64,000 nucleotides of DNA, taken from the NCBI RefSeq assembly GCF_001815865.1, contig NZ_KV822195.1, positions 124,001 to 188,000 of the forward strand, written 5' to 3'. The stretch is from Abiotrophia sp. HMSC24B09 (lineage in GTDB: Bacteria; Bacillota; Bacilli; Lactobacillales; Aerococcaceae). The notes below the pieces were generated by a model. The model had not been told where the DNA came from and did no database searches. It worked only from the letters and a program-made list of their open reading frames with translations. Shown here one piece after another: positions 27,844 through 37,521 of this stretch (its first letter is position 1; each line of letters begins with the position of its first letter). Position numbers and translations under genes: made by a program.

Positions 27844-28998
27844 ATGAGGGCAGAACTTATTTCAGTCGGAACAGAACTTTTAATGGGTTATGTGGTCAAC
27901 AGTAATGCGAGTGATATTGCTAAGCAATTATTAGCTATTGGTATTGGTACCTATTATCAACAGACAGTAGGAGACAACTGGGAACGTATGACCCAGGCCT
28001 TAGCGCTGGCACATTCGCGTTCAGACTTGGTCATTTTAACTGGCGGTCTGGGCCCTACTCATGATGATATTACCAAGCAAGTGGTGGCCGCCTTTGTCGG
28101 GACGACCTTGGAAGAGGATCCGCGTCAACTGGCTAAGTTAAACCAGCATTTGGCGCATGAGGGGCGGGAATGTGTGCCAATTGACTTGCTGCAGGTTCTT
28201 ACTTTGAAAGGGGGCAAGGCCCTGTGGAATGCCTATGGCTTAGCATGTGGTTCTGTCTACCAACATGAAGGGGTGACCTACATTCTCTTGCCTGGTCCGC
28301 CTTATGAGATGAATCAAATGCTCAAGCAAGAAGTCCTACCGGATTTAGCTAAACAGTTAGGTAAGCAAGAGGCCATGGAGTCGCTCTATCTTAATTTCTT
28401 TGGCATCGGGGAATCCAAACTAGCCCAAATTTTGGCCCAACCCATTGCAGAGCAAAGCAATCCTACCCTAGGGCTCTATGCCAAGCCACGTCATATCGCG
28501 GTGCGTTTGACAGCCAATGCTGCGACCTCCCAAGAAGCGCAGGACCTTAACCAGGCCTTGGCTCAGGAGCTTATTGGCCTGGCTGGTGATTATTACATGG
28601 GACAGGGGGAAGACTTTGATTTCGCGGGCTATGTCTTAGAAAAAATGGCTGATCAAGGACAGCGACTAGTAAGTTTAGAAGGCTTTACCTACGGTCAGCT
28701 AGCAAGTCGCCTACGCCAGCAAGATCCTGAGGCGGCTGTTTACCAGCGAGGCTATATTCAAGAAGTGACAGAAGCAAACTTAGAAGCGAGTTTAGCCTCT
28801 CTTGGCCAGGGCGCCGAACAAGGCACTTTCTACCTAGCTAACTATCAGCTAGATCAGGATCAGGCAATGCTGATTTTAGTCACTCCGGCTGGTCAACGCC
28901 TAGAGCGACCGGTCTACCTAGGCCAGCGACCTTACCAGGTTCAGGCTAGCATTGTCGTCTATGAAGCTTTAAGCCTCTTACATAAGCATTTAAGCTAA
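27844..28998 (+). CDS. cinA: CinA-like protein with a degenerate amidase domain
   Basis: CinA proteins join an N-terminal COG1058/MoCF-like domain (ADP-ribose pyrophosphatase in studied members) to a C-terminal nicotinamide-nucleotide amidase (PncC). The N-terminal domain is intact: SVGTELLMGYVVNSNA and LTGGLGPTHDDITK. In the C-terminal part the expected AESCTGG signature reads LEGFTYG, and the domain is short, giving 384 residues against the usual about 410-420. Amidase activity is therefore doubtful. ATG 27844 is six bases after AAGGAGG; ATG 27841 is also possible. The gene precedes recA, as in streptococci. Confidence 0.88.
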   Translation: MRAELISVGTELLMGYVVNSNASDIAKQLLAIGIGTYYQQTVGDNWERMTQALALAHSRSDLVILTGGLGPTHDDITKQVVAAFVGTTLEEDPRQLAKLNQHLAHEGRECVPIDLLQVLTLKGGKALWNAYGLACGSVYQHEGVTYILLPGPPYEMNQMLKQEVLPDLAKQLGKQEAMESLYLNFFGIGESKLAQILAQPIAEQSNPTLGLYAKPRHIAVRLTANAATSQEAQDLNQALAQELIGLAGDYYMGQGEDFDFAGYVLEKMADQGQRLVSLEGFTYGQLASRLRQQDPEAAVYQRGYIQEVTEANLEASLASLGQGAEQGTFYLANYQLDQDQAMLILVTPAGQRLERPVYLGQRPYQVQASIVVYEALSLLHKHLS

Positions 28999-29010
28999 AA
29001 TAAAAGAATC

Positions 29011-29024
29011 AGAACAAATGTTCT
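29011..29024 (+). promoter_or_regulatory. LexA (SOS) box upstream of recA
   Basis: AGAACAAATGTTCT is a perfect GAAC-N4-GTTC palindrome, 71 bases before the recA start. A weak promoter (TTGTCG at 29040, TATAGA at 29061) lies downstream of it. The palindrome plus the following T-rich bases could also give minor termination after cinA. Confidence 0.8.
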
Positions 29025-29094
29025 TGTTTTGCTTGCTTTTTGTCGAGATTTTAGGTAAACTATAGAAGAGTTCAGAAAGAGGAGATGTTAAAGA

Positions 29095-30141
29095 ATGAAT
29101 GAAGATCGCAAAAAAGCCCTAGATAAGGCCCTAAAAGATATTGAAAAAAGCTTTGGTAAGGGCTCCATCATGCGTCTGGGTGAAAAAGTCGACACCAAAA
29201 TTTCGACCATTCCGTCAGGTTCCCTGGCTTTAGATATTGCCTTAGGGGTAGGTGGCTATCCACGAGGTCGAATTATTGAATGTTATGGTCCAGAGTCTTC
29301 TGGTAAGACTACTGTAGCCCTCCATGCCATTGCCGAAGTACAAAAACAAGGGGGCTTGGCTGCCTTCATTGATGCTGAGCATGCCTTGGACCCAGATTAT
29401 GCTGCAGCTTTAGGGGTTAACATTGATGAATTGCTCTTATCCCAGCCAGATACAGGTGAACAAGGCTTGGCTATCGCCGATGCCTTGGTGACATCAGGGG
29501 CGGTTGATATCATTGTCATTGACTCGGTTGCAGCCTTGGTACCACGCGCTGAAATTGATGGGGAGATGGGGGATGCCCATGTTGGCTTACAAGCCCGTCT
29601 CATGTCTCAAGCGCTTCGTAAATTATCCGGTAACGTCAATAAGACCAAAACCATCTGCTTCTTCATCAACCAATTGCGTGAAAAAGTAGGGATTATGTTC
29701 GGGAACCCTGAGACGACACCAGGTGGTCGTGCCCTCAAATTCTACTCGACTGTTCGTTTAGAAGTGCGTAAGGCTGAGTTGATTAAGAACGGTAGCGAAG
29801 TGATTGGTAGCCGTGCAAAAATCAAGGTTGTTAAGAACAAGGTGGCGCCACCATTTAAGGAAGCCCTAGTGGACATTGTCTACGGTAAAGGGATTTCTAA
29901 GGTGGGTGAGCTAGTCGATATGGCAGCTGATTTAGATATTGTCAACAAGGCAGGCTCTTGGTACTCCTACGGCGAGGCTCGTATTGGGCAAGGTCGTGAA
30001 GCTGCTAAACAATACCTCTTGGACAATCCAGAAGTACAAGCAGAAATCGAAGCACGTGTTCGGGCCCACTATAAAATTGGTGAAGCACCTGAGACTAACG
30101 AAGAAGCTCAAGTGGCTTTAGGTGGACTTTTCCAAGAATAA
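29095..30141 (+). CDS. recA: Recombinase RecA
   Basis: RecA forms filaments on single-stranded DNA, drives homologous recombination and triggers LexA self-cleavage. The 348-residue protein has Walker [10 protein letters not shown] (about 65-73), Walker [13 protein letters not shown], the L2-loop region [21 protein letters not shown] and an acidic C-terminal tail. ATG 29095 lies eight bases after GAGGAG-type sequence. It is separated from cinA by 96 bases with its own LexA box. A strong terminator follows. Confidence 0.99.
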   Translation: MNEDRKKALDKALKDIEKSFGKGSIMRLGEKVDTKISTIPSGSLALDIALGVGGYPRGRIIECYGPESSGKTTVALHAIAEVQKQGGLAAFIDAEHALDPDYAAALGVNIDELLLSQPDTGEQGLAIADALVTSGAVDIIVIDSVAALVPRAEIDGEMGDAHVGLQARLMSQALRKLSGNVNKTKTICFFINQLREKVGIMFGNPETTPGGRALKFYSTVRLEVRKAELIKNGSEVIGSRAKIKVVKNKVAPPFKEALVDIVYGKGISKVGELVDMAADLDIVNKAGSWYSYGEARIGQGREAAKQYLLDNPEVQAEIEARVRAHYKIGEAPETNEEAQVALGGLFQE

Positions 30142-30152
30142 GATAGAAGCTT

Positions 30153-30183
30153 ATGGAGCTGGAAGTATTCCAGCTCCATTTTG
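30153..30183 (+). terminator. Terminator after recA
   Basis: A perfect 12-bp stem (30153-30164 with 30168-30179), a 3-base loop and TTTT. Confidence 0.88.
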
Positions 30184-30206
30184 CTTAGTAGGAAATAACG
30201 ACAAAG

Positions 30207-30236
30207 AAAAAGTCCGCCAACTGGCGGACTTTTTTT
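30207..30236. terminator. Bidirectional terminator between recA and yfhO
   Basis: AGTCCGCC (30211-30218) pairs with GGCGGACT (30223-30230), with A-runs before and T7 after, so it can act on both strands. On the minus strand it ends the yfhO transcript. Confidence 0.88.
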
Positions 30237-30238
30237 AG

Positions 30239-33004
30239 TTAGGCGCTAGCATTTTCCAATGGCTTACGGTATTTCTTGAGCCAAGTCTGATCTAAGACGA
30301 AGGCAGCCATACCTAAGAGACTGACAGCTAAGCCAATCCATACAGGCATTGGGAAGTAGTGAAGGGTAATGGTGTGGTCGCCCTTCTTAATTGGAATAGC
30401 CAGTAGGGTGTCATTTAAGACTGAGATGCCTTGGACAGGTTGGCCATTATCCGTAATGCGCCAATGCTTATCATAAGGAATAGTGAAGAGCAGATAGCCT
30501 TCTTCTTGTTCCGTATTAATAGTACCCGTTATCTTGTTATGTTTGAAGCTCGTTACTTTGAAGAGATGGTCTTGCTTGCTCGCAATCATAGCATCATAGC
30601 GCGACTTATCAAACTCGTAGAGTTTTGGTAGGTTAGCTTTCAATTCTGGTTTTTCAAGACGAACCTTGAGTTCTTGATTATCCTGAATTTTCTTGTAGGA
30701 TGCGTTAGTGATTTGACGGTAGGAGAAGGTCCCATAGAAGTGGTAGGCCTCACTATTAAGATCCAGCTTGGTCTTCTCGCCATCATATTGGCTAGGTAGA
30801 GTGAAGTAGTAAGGATTTTCGCTAGTTGTATTGAAGCGGAAACTGAAGTAGTGAGATGACTTAGATTTTGTCAGATCACTGTTGCTAGATTCGCTATTAC
30901 GTGAGTAGGTTAAGTAGTCACCATCGCCACGGTTAGTAATGGTCACATTGACGGGCGCTTCTTCCTCGAGTTCGTGCTCGGTAAAGTAAGGTTGGCCCGC
31001 TCCCTTATAGTCAACCAGACTAAGCAAGTATTCTTGGTTTTGAATAGGTTGGTGATTCACCAAGGGGTTATTTTCAGAAGTTAATTGATTAGAGACTTCA
31101 ATCCCCAAACCTAAACGTTCCGTGTTTTCGTGGACAACATAGCGAGGTTGACTATCAATGGTCGGATAAGCCTGAATATCCAGATCAGTTGCCACTTGGT
31201 AAAGTTTATATTGATCAGGATTGGTATTGGCTGCTGTATCCTTGGAAGGATCCAAGAGGTAACGGATATTGAAAAGGTCGTCGGTGAAGAGGGTCCCGTT
31301 AGTATATTCTACGACCCCAGATGTTTGAGGAAGACCTAAATAGCCAAAGAGCTTAGGTGCGTTGGCATCTATGGTGGAGCCAAAGTGGTTCATGCCATTG
31401 AAATGGGTGTACATGGCCTCGTTTTTAGAACGCTGATAGGTGGAATGAATTCGGTAGAAGTCATCAGACGGGTTTCGGAGGCCGGTAAGTGACTTATCTA
31501 AAATCGCCACATAGTCGTTAAACTTAGAAAGTTGAACATAGCTGAGTTCTTGAAGAATCAAAGCGCCATTAGTGAAAATCTCGCAGGCTACAACCGCAAG
31601 TAGAGCTACCTGCATGAGCTTAGGATGGAGAAATTCGAAGTGAAGGACCAAAATAATCATGAGAGCAAAGATTAAACTTAAGAGTAAATTAGCTTCGATC
31701 TTGGTTGCACCCAGGTTACTAAGATCAAGGTTGAGGGCATTCAACTTAAGGAATTTATAGTCTGACATCCGTCCATAGTAATAATAGGTGTAGACCGTGA
31801 CACTCACAATCATCAGGATGCTTTGCCAGTAGGCCAAGGTCTGACGGCGATTTTGGAAGGCTTTGAGAGCCAAAATGATAAGGAAGAAGGTGGTCAAGAA
31901 GGAGAAGCGGAAGTGGTACCAGATTGGGAACTGGCCACCATGCCACAAGCGGTCAAAGATTTTGAAGTGGAAACCTAAATAGAAAGGAATCAAGACCACG
32001 ATGGCCGCGATTTTTTCTTGCCAACGAATCTTGCGGATGAAGAAGTAGTAGACTACGAAGAGACTGACTAAGATAGAAGAGTAGAGGTTTGGCGAACCTT
32101 TCTTAATCTCGTCGAAAACGAAGGAGCCAAGGAAAAGTTTGGAACCAATCGCCTCTAGATTATGGGCGACATCCCAATTCCAGTCGGTCTTGGTGTGGGT
32201 TGCTTTACTGCTGAGCAAGGCCATGAAGGTGGGGATCAACATCATGGCACTAATGGCAGCTCCCATCAGGGACTGGATGACGAAGTCACTATAGTGTTGG
32301 ATAAAGGATTTAATCGTCACCTTAGGGAACTTCTCGAAGATGACATAACCGGCATAGAAGGCTAGGAAGATACACATCATAAAGCCAATGTAGTAGTTGG
32401 AAATCAGGCTGACGGCCAACATAATGACATAGAGCTTGCTGCGACGTTGAGTCATGATGCGGTCTAGACCTAGCGCAATCAGTGGCAGGAAGACTAAGAC
32501 GTCAAACCACATGATGTTGAGCATATAGGTAAAGGTATAGCTCATTAAGGCATAGGCATTGGCAAAGAGGCTGCCCATAACCGTATTGGTATGATATTTT
32601 TTGCGAGCAAAATAGAAGAAGGTCAGGCTGGCTCCTGCCAATTTGAGATAAGTTAAGAGGGTAACTGCTGCAGCCAGATGTTGTTCGTCGAAAAGCAGTA
32701 AAATCAGGTTGAAGGGACTCATAAGATAATAGGCCCAAACTCCAATCATCTCTCCGCCGTAGCCTTTTTGGAAGCTGTAGAGGAATTGTTCCGGCGTTTG
32801 AGTCAGGGTCTGGCGAAAGAGACTGAAAAAGTCAATATATTGTTGGCCCAGGTCGATGGTTAGCATGGAATTGGAGCCAAAAGGGGTAAATCCTTTGAAG
32901 ATGGCTAAGCCCATTAAAATAAGTGTGGTTAGGCCAAGGTTAAGTAGATAGGGTTTATAGCGGGCCAAGCGAGGCATGGCATGCTGGTTCACGTGCTGGC
33001 TCAT
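30239..33004 (-). CDS. yfhO: YfhO family membrane protein (probable glycosyltransferase-type)
   Basis: The 921-residue protein has about 13 membrane segments in its first two thirds and a large extracytoplasmic beta-rich domain at about 520-880, then a final membrane segment (IGLAVSLLGMAAFVLDQTW). The start region contains the acidic loop FGSNSMLTIDLGQQYIDFF, typical of the YfhO family. Members in Bacillus and Listeria (GtlB) act in sugar decoration of teichoic acids, so a polyprenyl-phosphate-sugar transferase role is inferred. ATG 33004 is preceded by GGAGGT; an upstream ATG at 33028 has none. It is a single gene. Confidence 0.88.
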   Translation of the reverse strand: MSQHVNQHAMPRLARYKPYLLNLGLTTLILMGLAIFKGFTPFGSNSMLTIDLGQQYIDFFSLFRQTLTQTPEQFLYSFQKGYGGEMIGVWAYYLMSPFNLILLLFDEQHLAAAVTLLTYLKLAGASLTFFYFARKKYHTNTVMGSLFANAYALMSYTFTYMLNIMWFDVLVFLPLIALGLDRIMTQRRSKLYVIMLAVSLISNYYIGFMMCIFLAFYAGYVIFEKFPKVTIKSFIQHYSDFVIQSLMGAAISAMMLIPTFMALLSSKATHTKTDWNWDVAHNLEAIGSKLFLGSFVFDEIKKGSPNLYSSILVSLFVVYYFFIRKIRWQEKIAAIVVLIPFYLGFHFKIFDRLWHGGQFPIWYHFRFSFLTTFFLIILALKAFQNRRQTLAYWQSILMIVSVTVYTYYYYGRMSDYKFLKLNALNLDLSNLGATKIEANLLLSLIFALMIILVLHFEFLHPKLMQVALLAVVACEIFTNGALILQELSYVQLSKFNDYVAILDKSLTGLRNPSDDFYRIHSTYQRSKNEAMYTHFNGMNHFGSTIDANAPKLFGYLGLPQTSGVVEYTNGTLFTDDLFNIRYLLDPSKDTAANTNPDQYKLYQVATDLDIQAYPTIDSQPRYVVHENTERLGLGIEVSNQLTSENNPLVNHQPIQNQEYLLSLVDYKGAGQPYFTEHELEEEAPVNVTITNRGDGDYLTYSRNSESSNSDLTKSKSSHYFSFRFNTTSENPYYFTLPSQYDGEKTKLDLNSEAYHFYGTFSYRQITNASYKKIQDNQELKVRLEKPELKANLPKLYEFDKSRYDAMIASKQDHLFKVTSFKHNKITGTINTEQEEGYLLFTIPYDKHWRITDNGQPVQGISVLNDTLLAIPIKKGDHTITLHYFPMPVWIGLAVSLLGMAAFVLDQTWLKKYRKPLENASA

Positions 33005-33036
33005 AAATACCTCCAAATTTTCTAGCATTCTTATCT

Positions 33037-33045
33037 ATTCTACCA
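33037..33045 (-). promoter_or_regulatory. Extended -10 promoter of yfhO
   Basis: On the minus strand TGG-TAGAAT (33045 down to 33037) lies 33 bases before the start; no good -35 is visible. Confidence 0.45.
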
Positions 33046-33136
33046 AATTTTGACTTTAATAGCACCTTTTAATGAGGCGGCTTTTTAGCTTTTTTTATGG
33101 ATTTATGATGAACTATTATCTTTTGATGAATTCTTT

Positions 33137-33145
33137 TGGTATAAT
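33137..33145 (+). promoter_or_regulatory. Extended -10 promoter of the class B PBP gene
   Basis: TGG-TATAAT at 33137-33145, in a TTTTGG-TATAATA context almost identical to the ntp operon promoter, lies 41 bases before the start. Confidence 0.65.
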
Positions 33146-33185
33146 AGAGAAGCTTAGAATATTATGAAGGGAATGGAGTGCTGAA

Positions 33186-35291
33186 ATGCCACGTTATAAG
33201 TTAAAGAAACCGAAGAATAAATCCCATATTCCCTTTCGTTTGAACCTTCTATTAATGATTTCCTTTTTATGTTTTGCGGCCCTTTTCGTACGCTTGGGCT
33301 ATATCCAACTCTATAATGGGCAAATGTTCAAACGAATGGTTGAACGGACCGAGTCCACTACTTCGACAGGTTCTGTTCCACGAGGGATGATTTACGATAG
33401 CAATGGGAAAGTCCTGGTCGGTAACCAGCCTGAACGGGCTATTCTTTATACCCGTGACAGTGATTCTAAAGTTCAAGCCAAGGATATTATTGCAGTTGCA
33501 CGTCGATTAGCCTCTTTGGTTGATGTTCCAACGCAAGAAGTAACCGAGCGGGACCGGAAAGATTATTTCGTCGTGACTAATCCCGATACCGTCAATGGCC
33601 GTTTAACAGCTGAACAACGTAAATTAGCTGGTTCAGAAGCCTATGAGGCTCAACTAGCCGCTGTAACTGAAGATGATATTCAATATTCAGAGTCCGAACT
33701 TAAGATAATTGTCCTTTTCAAACGTATGAATAGTGCTTTCTCGCTTTCAACAGTTACCGTCAAAAATAAGAATGTAACGCCTGATGAAATTGCTCGGGTC
33801 AGTGAACATTTAAGTGAATTGCCAGGTATTCAGATTGGGACGGATTGGCAACGGGTCTACCCACAAGGGGAAATGATGCGTTCTATCTTGGGTCAAGTAT
33901 CTTCAGAACAACGCGGTCTCCCAAGTGAATTAGCCTCAATGTACCTAGCTCGTGGCTATGCCATGAATGACCGGGTAGGGATCAGTTATCTAGAAAAACA
34001 ATACGAAGACGTTTTACATGGTGCAAAGTCGGTATCTAAGATTGTAACCGACTCTTCCGATGATGTCTTGGCTAAACAAGTCGTCTACGAAGGCTCCAAG
34101 GGTGACAACTTAGTCATGACCATGGACATCGATTTCCAGAAGAAATTAGAAGAGATTGCCGAAAGCTCGCTTAAGAAAATTGAAAACCGTGGTTTGAACG
34201 ATCGGGTTTACATTGCCGTGCTTAACCCCAATAATGGGGATGTTTTAGCTCTGGTTGGTAAACGATTCAAATACAACCAAGCGACCGACTCTTATGATTA
34301 TGATACTATCGAAGATGACACCTTGGGGACTCTCAACACCTCCTATGGTATGGGGTCTTCGGTTAAGCCTGCCATGGTGGCTATGGGTTACATGTCGGGC
34401 GCGCTCAGCCTAAATAATAATACCATCTTGGATGAACCAATGAAGTTCCAGGCCTCTGCTGAAAAGAGTTCCGTCTTCAACCGTACGGGTCAAGTCAATA
34501 TTAATGATATTGAAGCCTTGCAAAAGTCTTCCAACATCTACATGATTAAGACCGCCATGAGAATGGGTGGACAGAACGAATATACTAAGGACGGTAAGTT
34601 GGATATCAATCCTAAGACTTTGGATACCATGCGTGAGTACTTTGCCGAGTTTGGTTTAGGAACTAAAACTGGGATTGATATTCCGAGTGAGTCTGTTGGT
34701 TACTTACCTGAGTCAGAACAACTGGTTAACATCTTGGACTTGTCTTTCGGGCAGTTTGACTTGTATACGCCGCTGCAATTAGTGCAATATGCTAGTGTCA
34801 TTGCCAACGGTGGGGTTCGTTATGCACCACGTTTGGTTAAGGAAATCCGCAATACAGATGCCAATGGACATCTAGGTGGAGTAGAAACGACAATTGAACC
34901 TAAGGTCATGAACGTAGTGCCAGTTGAAAAATCTGTTATGGATCGCATTCATGAAGGGATGTATCAAGTTTCCCATACAATGGACGGGACAGCTCATTAC
35001 CTCTTCATGAATTACCCTATCAAGGTTGGGTCTAAGACCGGGACGGATGAAGCCTTTTATGCTGGACCTATTCAATACGCGACCAATAATCCGGTAGTTA
35101 ACGCTACTTATATTGGCTACGCACCTTATGATAAGCCTGAAATTGCGGTCAGCGTGGTCTTACCATATCTACCGGCTGACGCTACCGGGCGAGATTCTAC
35201 CCGCATTGCCCGGGATGTGATGAATGCTTATTTCGAAACGAGAGAAGCCACACGCTCAACAATTGAAAGTTACAAGCCAAACCAACCATAA
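33186..35291 (+). CDS. Class B penicillin-binding protein (PBP2B-like transpeptidase)
   Basis: This enzyme cross-links peptidoglycan at the outer membrane face. The 701-residue protein has one membrane anchor (about 20-40), the pedestal domain with the R-G-x-I/M-x-D element (PRGMIYDSNG), and the transpeptidase motifs S391-S-V-K394 (catalytic Ser), S448-S-N450 and K617-T-G. Sequence similarity is closest to PBP2b of streptococci, which serves peripheral elongation; this identification is a family-level judgement. ATG 33186 with GGAG upstream. No dac, rod or fts partner lies beside it. Confidence 0.93.
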   Translation: MPRYKLKKPKNKSHIPFRLNLLLMISFLCFAALFVRLGYIQLYNGQMFKRMVERTESTTSTGSVPRGMIYDSNGKVLVGNQPERAILYTRDSDSKVQAKDIIAVARRLASLVDVPTQEVTERDRKDYFVVTNPDTVNGRLTAEQRKLAGSEAYEAQLAAVTEDDIQYSESELKIIVLFKRMNSAFSLSTVTVKNKNVTPDEIARVSEHLSELPGIQIGTDWQRVYPQGEMMRSILGQVSSEQRGLPSELASMYLARGYAMNDRVGISYLEKQYEDVLHGAKSVSKIVTDSSDDVLAKQVVYEGSKGDNLVMTMDIDFQKKLEEIAESSLKKIENRGLNDRVYIAVLNPNNGDVLALVGKRFKYNQATDSYDYDTIEDDTLGTLNTSYGMGSSVKPAMVAMGYMSGALSLNNNTILDEPMKFQASAEKSSVFNRTGQVNINDIEALQKSSNIYMIKTAMRMGGQNEYTKDGKLDINPKTLDTMREYFAEFGLGTKTGIDIPSESVGYLPESEQLVNILDLSFGQFDLYTPLQLVQYASVIANGGVRYAPRLVKEIRNTDANGHLGGVETTIEPKVMNVVPVEKSVMDRIHEGMYQVSHTMDGTAHYLFMNYPIKVGSKTGTDEAFYAGPIQYATNNPVVNATYIGYAPYDKPEIAVSVVLPYLPADATGRDSTRIARDVMNAYFETREATRSTIESYKPNQP

Positions 35292-35296
35292 GCGGG

Positions 35297-35329
35297 AGGG
35301 GCTGGAACCTAAGTTCCAGTCCCTTTTTT
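35297..35329 (+). terminator. Terminator after the PBP gene
   Basis: A 12-bp stem with one G-T pair (35297-35308 with 35313-35324), a CTAA loop and T6, five bases after the stop. Confidence 0.88.
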
Positions 35330-35445
35330 GGACTTTAAGTACTATTAGTTTACTCGTAAGAGACAAGAAATAGGTGTCTACTTGTTAACTATTTTTGTAA
35401 GCTCTATAAAAAATGAGTGCTAGCGTATATTTTTGTGCCTAACTT

Positions 35446-35454
35446 TGTTATAAT
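35446..35454 (+). promoter_or_regulatory. Extended -10 promoter of the flavodoxin operon
   Basis: TGT-TATAAT at 35446-35454, 35 bases before the start, without a convincing -35. It follows the PBP terminator, so flavodoxin and downstream genes start here. Confidence 0.6.
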
Positions 35455-35489
35455 AAAAGAGTAGTATTGAGATGAAGGAGGCGGGTTAG

Positions 35490-35942
35490 TTGCCACAAGC
35501 ATTAATTATTTATGCAAGCTTGACCGGAAACACTGAAGCCTGTGCAGATATTCTGGCAGAAGCCTTAGAAGGACACGGGGTTGAGGTCACCCTACATGAT
35601 GTCATGCAAGCCGAAGCAGCGGACTTTGAAGACTATGACTGCTGTATCGCGGGAGCCTATACCTATGGTGTGGACGGTGTCTTGCCTGATGAAATGTTAG
35701 ACTTTTCTGAAGACTTAGGTCAATTAGACTTATCAGGTAAGGTCTTTGGGGTCTTTGGTTCTGGGGACGAGTTCTATGAAGTCTTCTGTGGGGCAGTTGA
35801 TACCCTGGAAGAACAATTCAAGAAAGCAGGAGCTCGCCAAGCTGGCGCTAGCGTCAAGGTTAACCTCTACCCAGAAGATGAGGCCGTGACCGAATTAGAA
35901 CGTCTGGCTCAAGATTTAGCCGACGCTTTAGCTGACAATTAA
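35490..35942 (+). CDS. fld: Flavodoxin
   Basis: This small FMN electron carrier replaces ferredoxin, often under iron limitation. The 150-residue protein has the FMN phosphate loop SLTGNTEACAD (about 10-20), the acidic second loop and the flavin-flanking GAYTYGVDGVLPDE and GSGDEFYEVFC. TTG start at 35490 with AAGGAGG eight bases upstream; no ATG nearby fits. It lies 27 bases before pepS, probably in one transcript. No partner reductase is in the window. Confidence 0.95.
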   Translation: MPQALIIYASLTGNTEACADILAEALEGHGVEVTLHDVMQAEAADFEDYDCCIAGAYTYGVDGVLPDEMLDFSEDLGQLDLSGKVFGVFGSGDEFYEVFCGAVDTLEEQFKKAGARQAGASVKVNLYPEDEAVTELERLAQDLADALADN

Positions 35943-35969
35943 TAATAAGATAGATACAAGGAGGAACTT

Positions 35970-37211
35970 ATGACTTTAGCAAATTTTGATGAATTATTAG
36001 CCAAATATGCCCATCTCTTAATCAAGAAGGGCTTGAACGTGGGGACTGGGGATTATGTCCACATCAATACCGATGTTAACCAAATTCAATTGACTCACCT
36101 CTTGGTCAAGCAAGCCTATGAAGCAGGGGCAGCCAATGTTGCGGTTGACTTTTCTGATGATACCTTAACCCGTCTCAAATACGAGTACGAAAGCACAGAA
36201 ACCTTGTGCGAGGTACCTGACTACGCTGTAGCCAAAGCAGAGTACTTCTTGGATAAACGTGCTAAGCGCCTTGCCTTACGCTCAACTGACCCTAACAACC
36301 TATCTGGCTTAGACGCTCAGAAAATTAGTGCGTCACAACGTGCCTTGCGTTCGGCTATTGCCCATGTGTCAACCGCTATCCAAGCTAATGAAGTGAGTTG
36401 GTTGGTAGCGGCAGGGGCTGCACCAGCTTGGGCGGCAGTCGTCTTTCCTGACTTGGCCTCAAGCCAAGAACAAGTAGATGCCCTCTGGGAAGCTATCTTC
36501 AAGGCCAACCGTATCTATGCTGATGATCCAATCGCGGCTTGGGATCAACATGTTGCAACCTTAGATCAGAAAGCCAAGTTCTTGAACGATACACAATTTG
36601 ATGCCCTTCACTATACTGGGCCGGGGACTGACTTAGTCTTGGGCTTACCTAAGAACCATGTCTGGGAAAGTGCGGGCTCCCTTAACCGTAAAGGTGAAAT
36701 CTTCATTGCTAACATGCCTACTGAAGAAGTCTTCACAGCACCTGATTTCCGTCGCGCTGAAGGCTATGTTTCGAGCTCTAAGCCATTGGCTTACGGTGGG
36801 ACAGTCATCGAAGGCATGAAATTTACCTTCAAGGACGGCCAAATTGTGGAAGTATCAGCTGAAAAAGGGGAAGAAACGCTCAAACGCCTGGTAGAAGAAA
36901 ATGAAGGGGCTCGTGGCCTTGGGGAAGTTGCCCTAGTTGCCCATAAAACACCTATTTCTCAATCAGGTATCACCTTCTTCAATACCCTCTTCGACGAAAA
37001 TGCCTCCAACCACTTAGCAATTGGGCAAGCCTATGCGACTTCGGTTCAAGGCGGGACTGACATGAGCCAAGAAGAGTTGGCGCAAGCCGGTCTCAACCGT
37101 TCGATTGTCCATGTTGACTTCATGATTGGGAATGAACATATGGATATTGACGGAATCAAGGCGGATGGGACACGTGTTCCTATCTTCCGCAAGGGCGAAT
37201 GGGCCTACTAA
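35970..37211 (+). CDS. pepS: M29 family aminopeptidase (PepS/AmpS)
   Basis: This cytoplasmic metallo-aminopeptidase removes N-terminal residues from peptides. The 413-residue protein follows the M29 pattern, with the metal-binding stretches GEVALVAHKTPISQ (about 310-323), NTLFDENASNHLAIGQAY and HVDFMIGNEHMDIDG near the C terminus. Length is typical for PepS of lactic acid bacteria, where it helps use peptides for growth. AGGAGGA precedes ATG 35970. Confidence 0.94.
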   Translation: MTLANFDELLAKYAHLLIKKGLNVGTGDYVHINTDVNQIQLTHLLVKQAYEAGAANVAVDFSDDTLTRLKYEYESTETLCEVPDYAVAKAEYFLDKRAKRLALRSTDPNNLSGLDAQKISASQRALRSAIAHVSTAIQANEVSWLVAAGAAPAWAAVVFPDLASSQEQVDALWEAIFKANRIYADDPIAAWDQHVATLDQKAKFLNDTQFDALHYTGPGTDLVLGLPKNHVWESAGSLNRKGEIFIANMPTEEVFTAPDFRRAEGYVSSSKPLAYGGTVIEGMKFTFKDGQIVEVSAEKGEETLKRLVEENEGARGLGEVALVAHKTPISQSGITFFNTLFDENASNHLAIGQAYATSVQGGTDMSQEELAQAGLNRSIVHVDFMIGNEHMDIDGIKADGTRVPIFRKGEWAY

Positions 37212-37230
37212 GCTAGAGAGGATGTAGAAG

Positions 37231-37482
37231 ATGCCGACACACGATGCAAGCCAAGACCTTAGCCGTAAGATTAATCGGCGCCTGACCCGTAGTGGTTGGG
37301 TCTATATGCTAGGCCTAGTGGCTTTCCTCTTTGTAGCCATCTACGCCTTTAATCAACTCTTTCAATTGCCGATGAAGAAGAAAACAGCTGAAATTGAAAG
37401 TCTCAATAGTCGTATAGAAGAAATGGAGTCACGTCTAGAACAAGTAGAGGCTAGCCTCTCCATTGAAGTACCTTCGGAATAG
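37231..37482 (+). CDS. Small membrane protein with C-terminal coiled coil
   Basis: I do not recognise a family. The 83-residue protein has a basic N-terminal tail (SRKINRRLTRSGW), one hydrophobic membrane segment (about 24-41) and a heptad-like helix (KKKTAEIESLNSRIEEMESR and on), so it is probably a bitopic protein with the coiled coil outside. Topology by the positive-inside rule puts the N terminus in the cytoplasm. It lies 19 bases after pepS and 39 before galU; a role in scaffolding envelope enzymes is a guess. Confidence 0.75.
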   Translation: MPTHDASQDLSRKINRRLTRSGWVYMLGLVAFLFVAIYAFNQLFQLPMKKKTAEIESLNSRIEEMESRLEQVEASLSIEVPSE

Positions 37483-37521
37483 GCCTTAAGCCATCAAACT
37501 TCATGAAAAGGAGCAAGGGAA

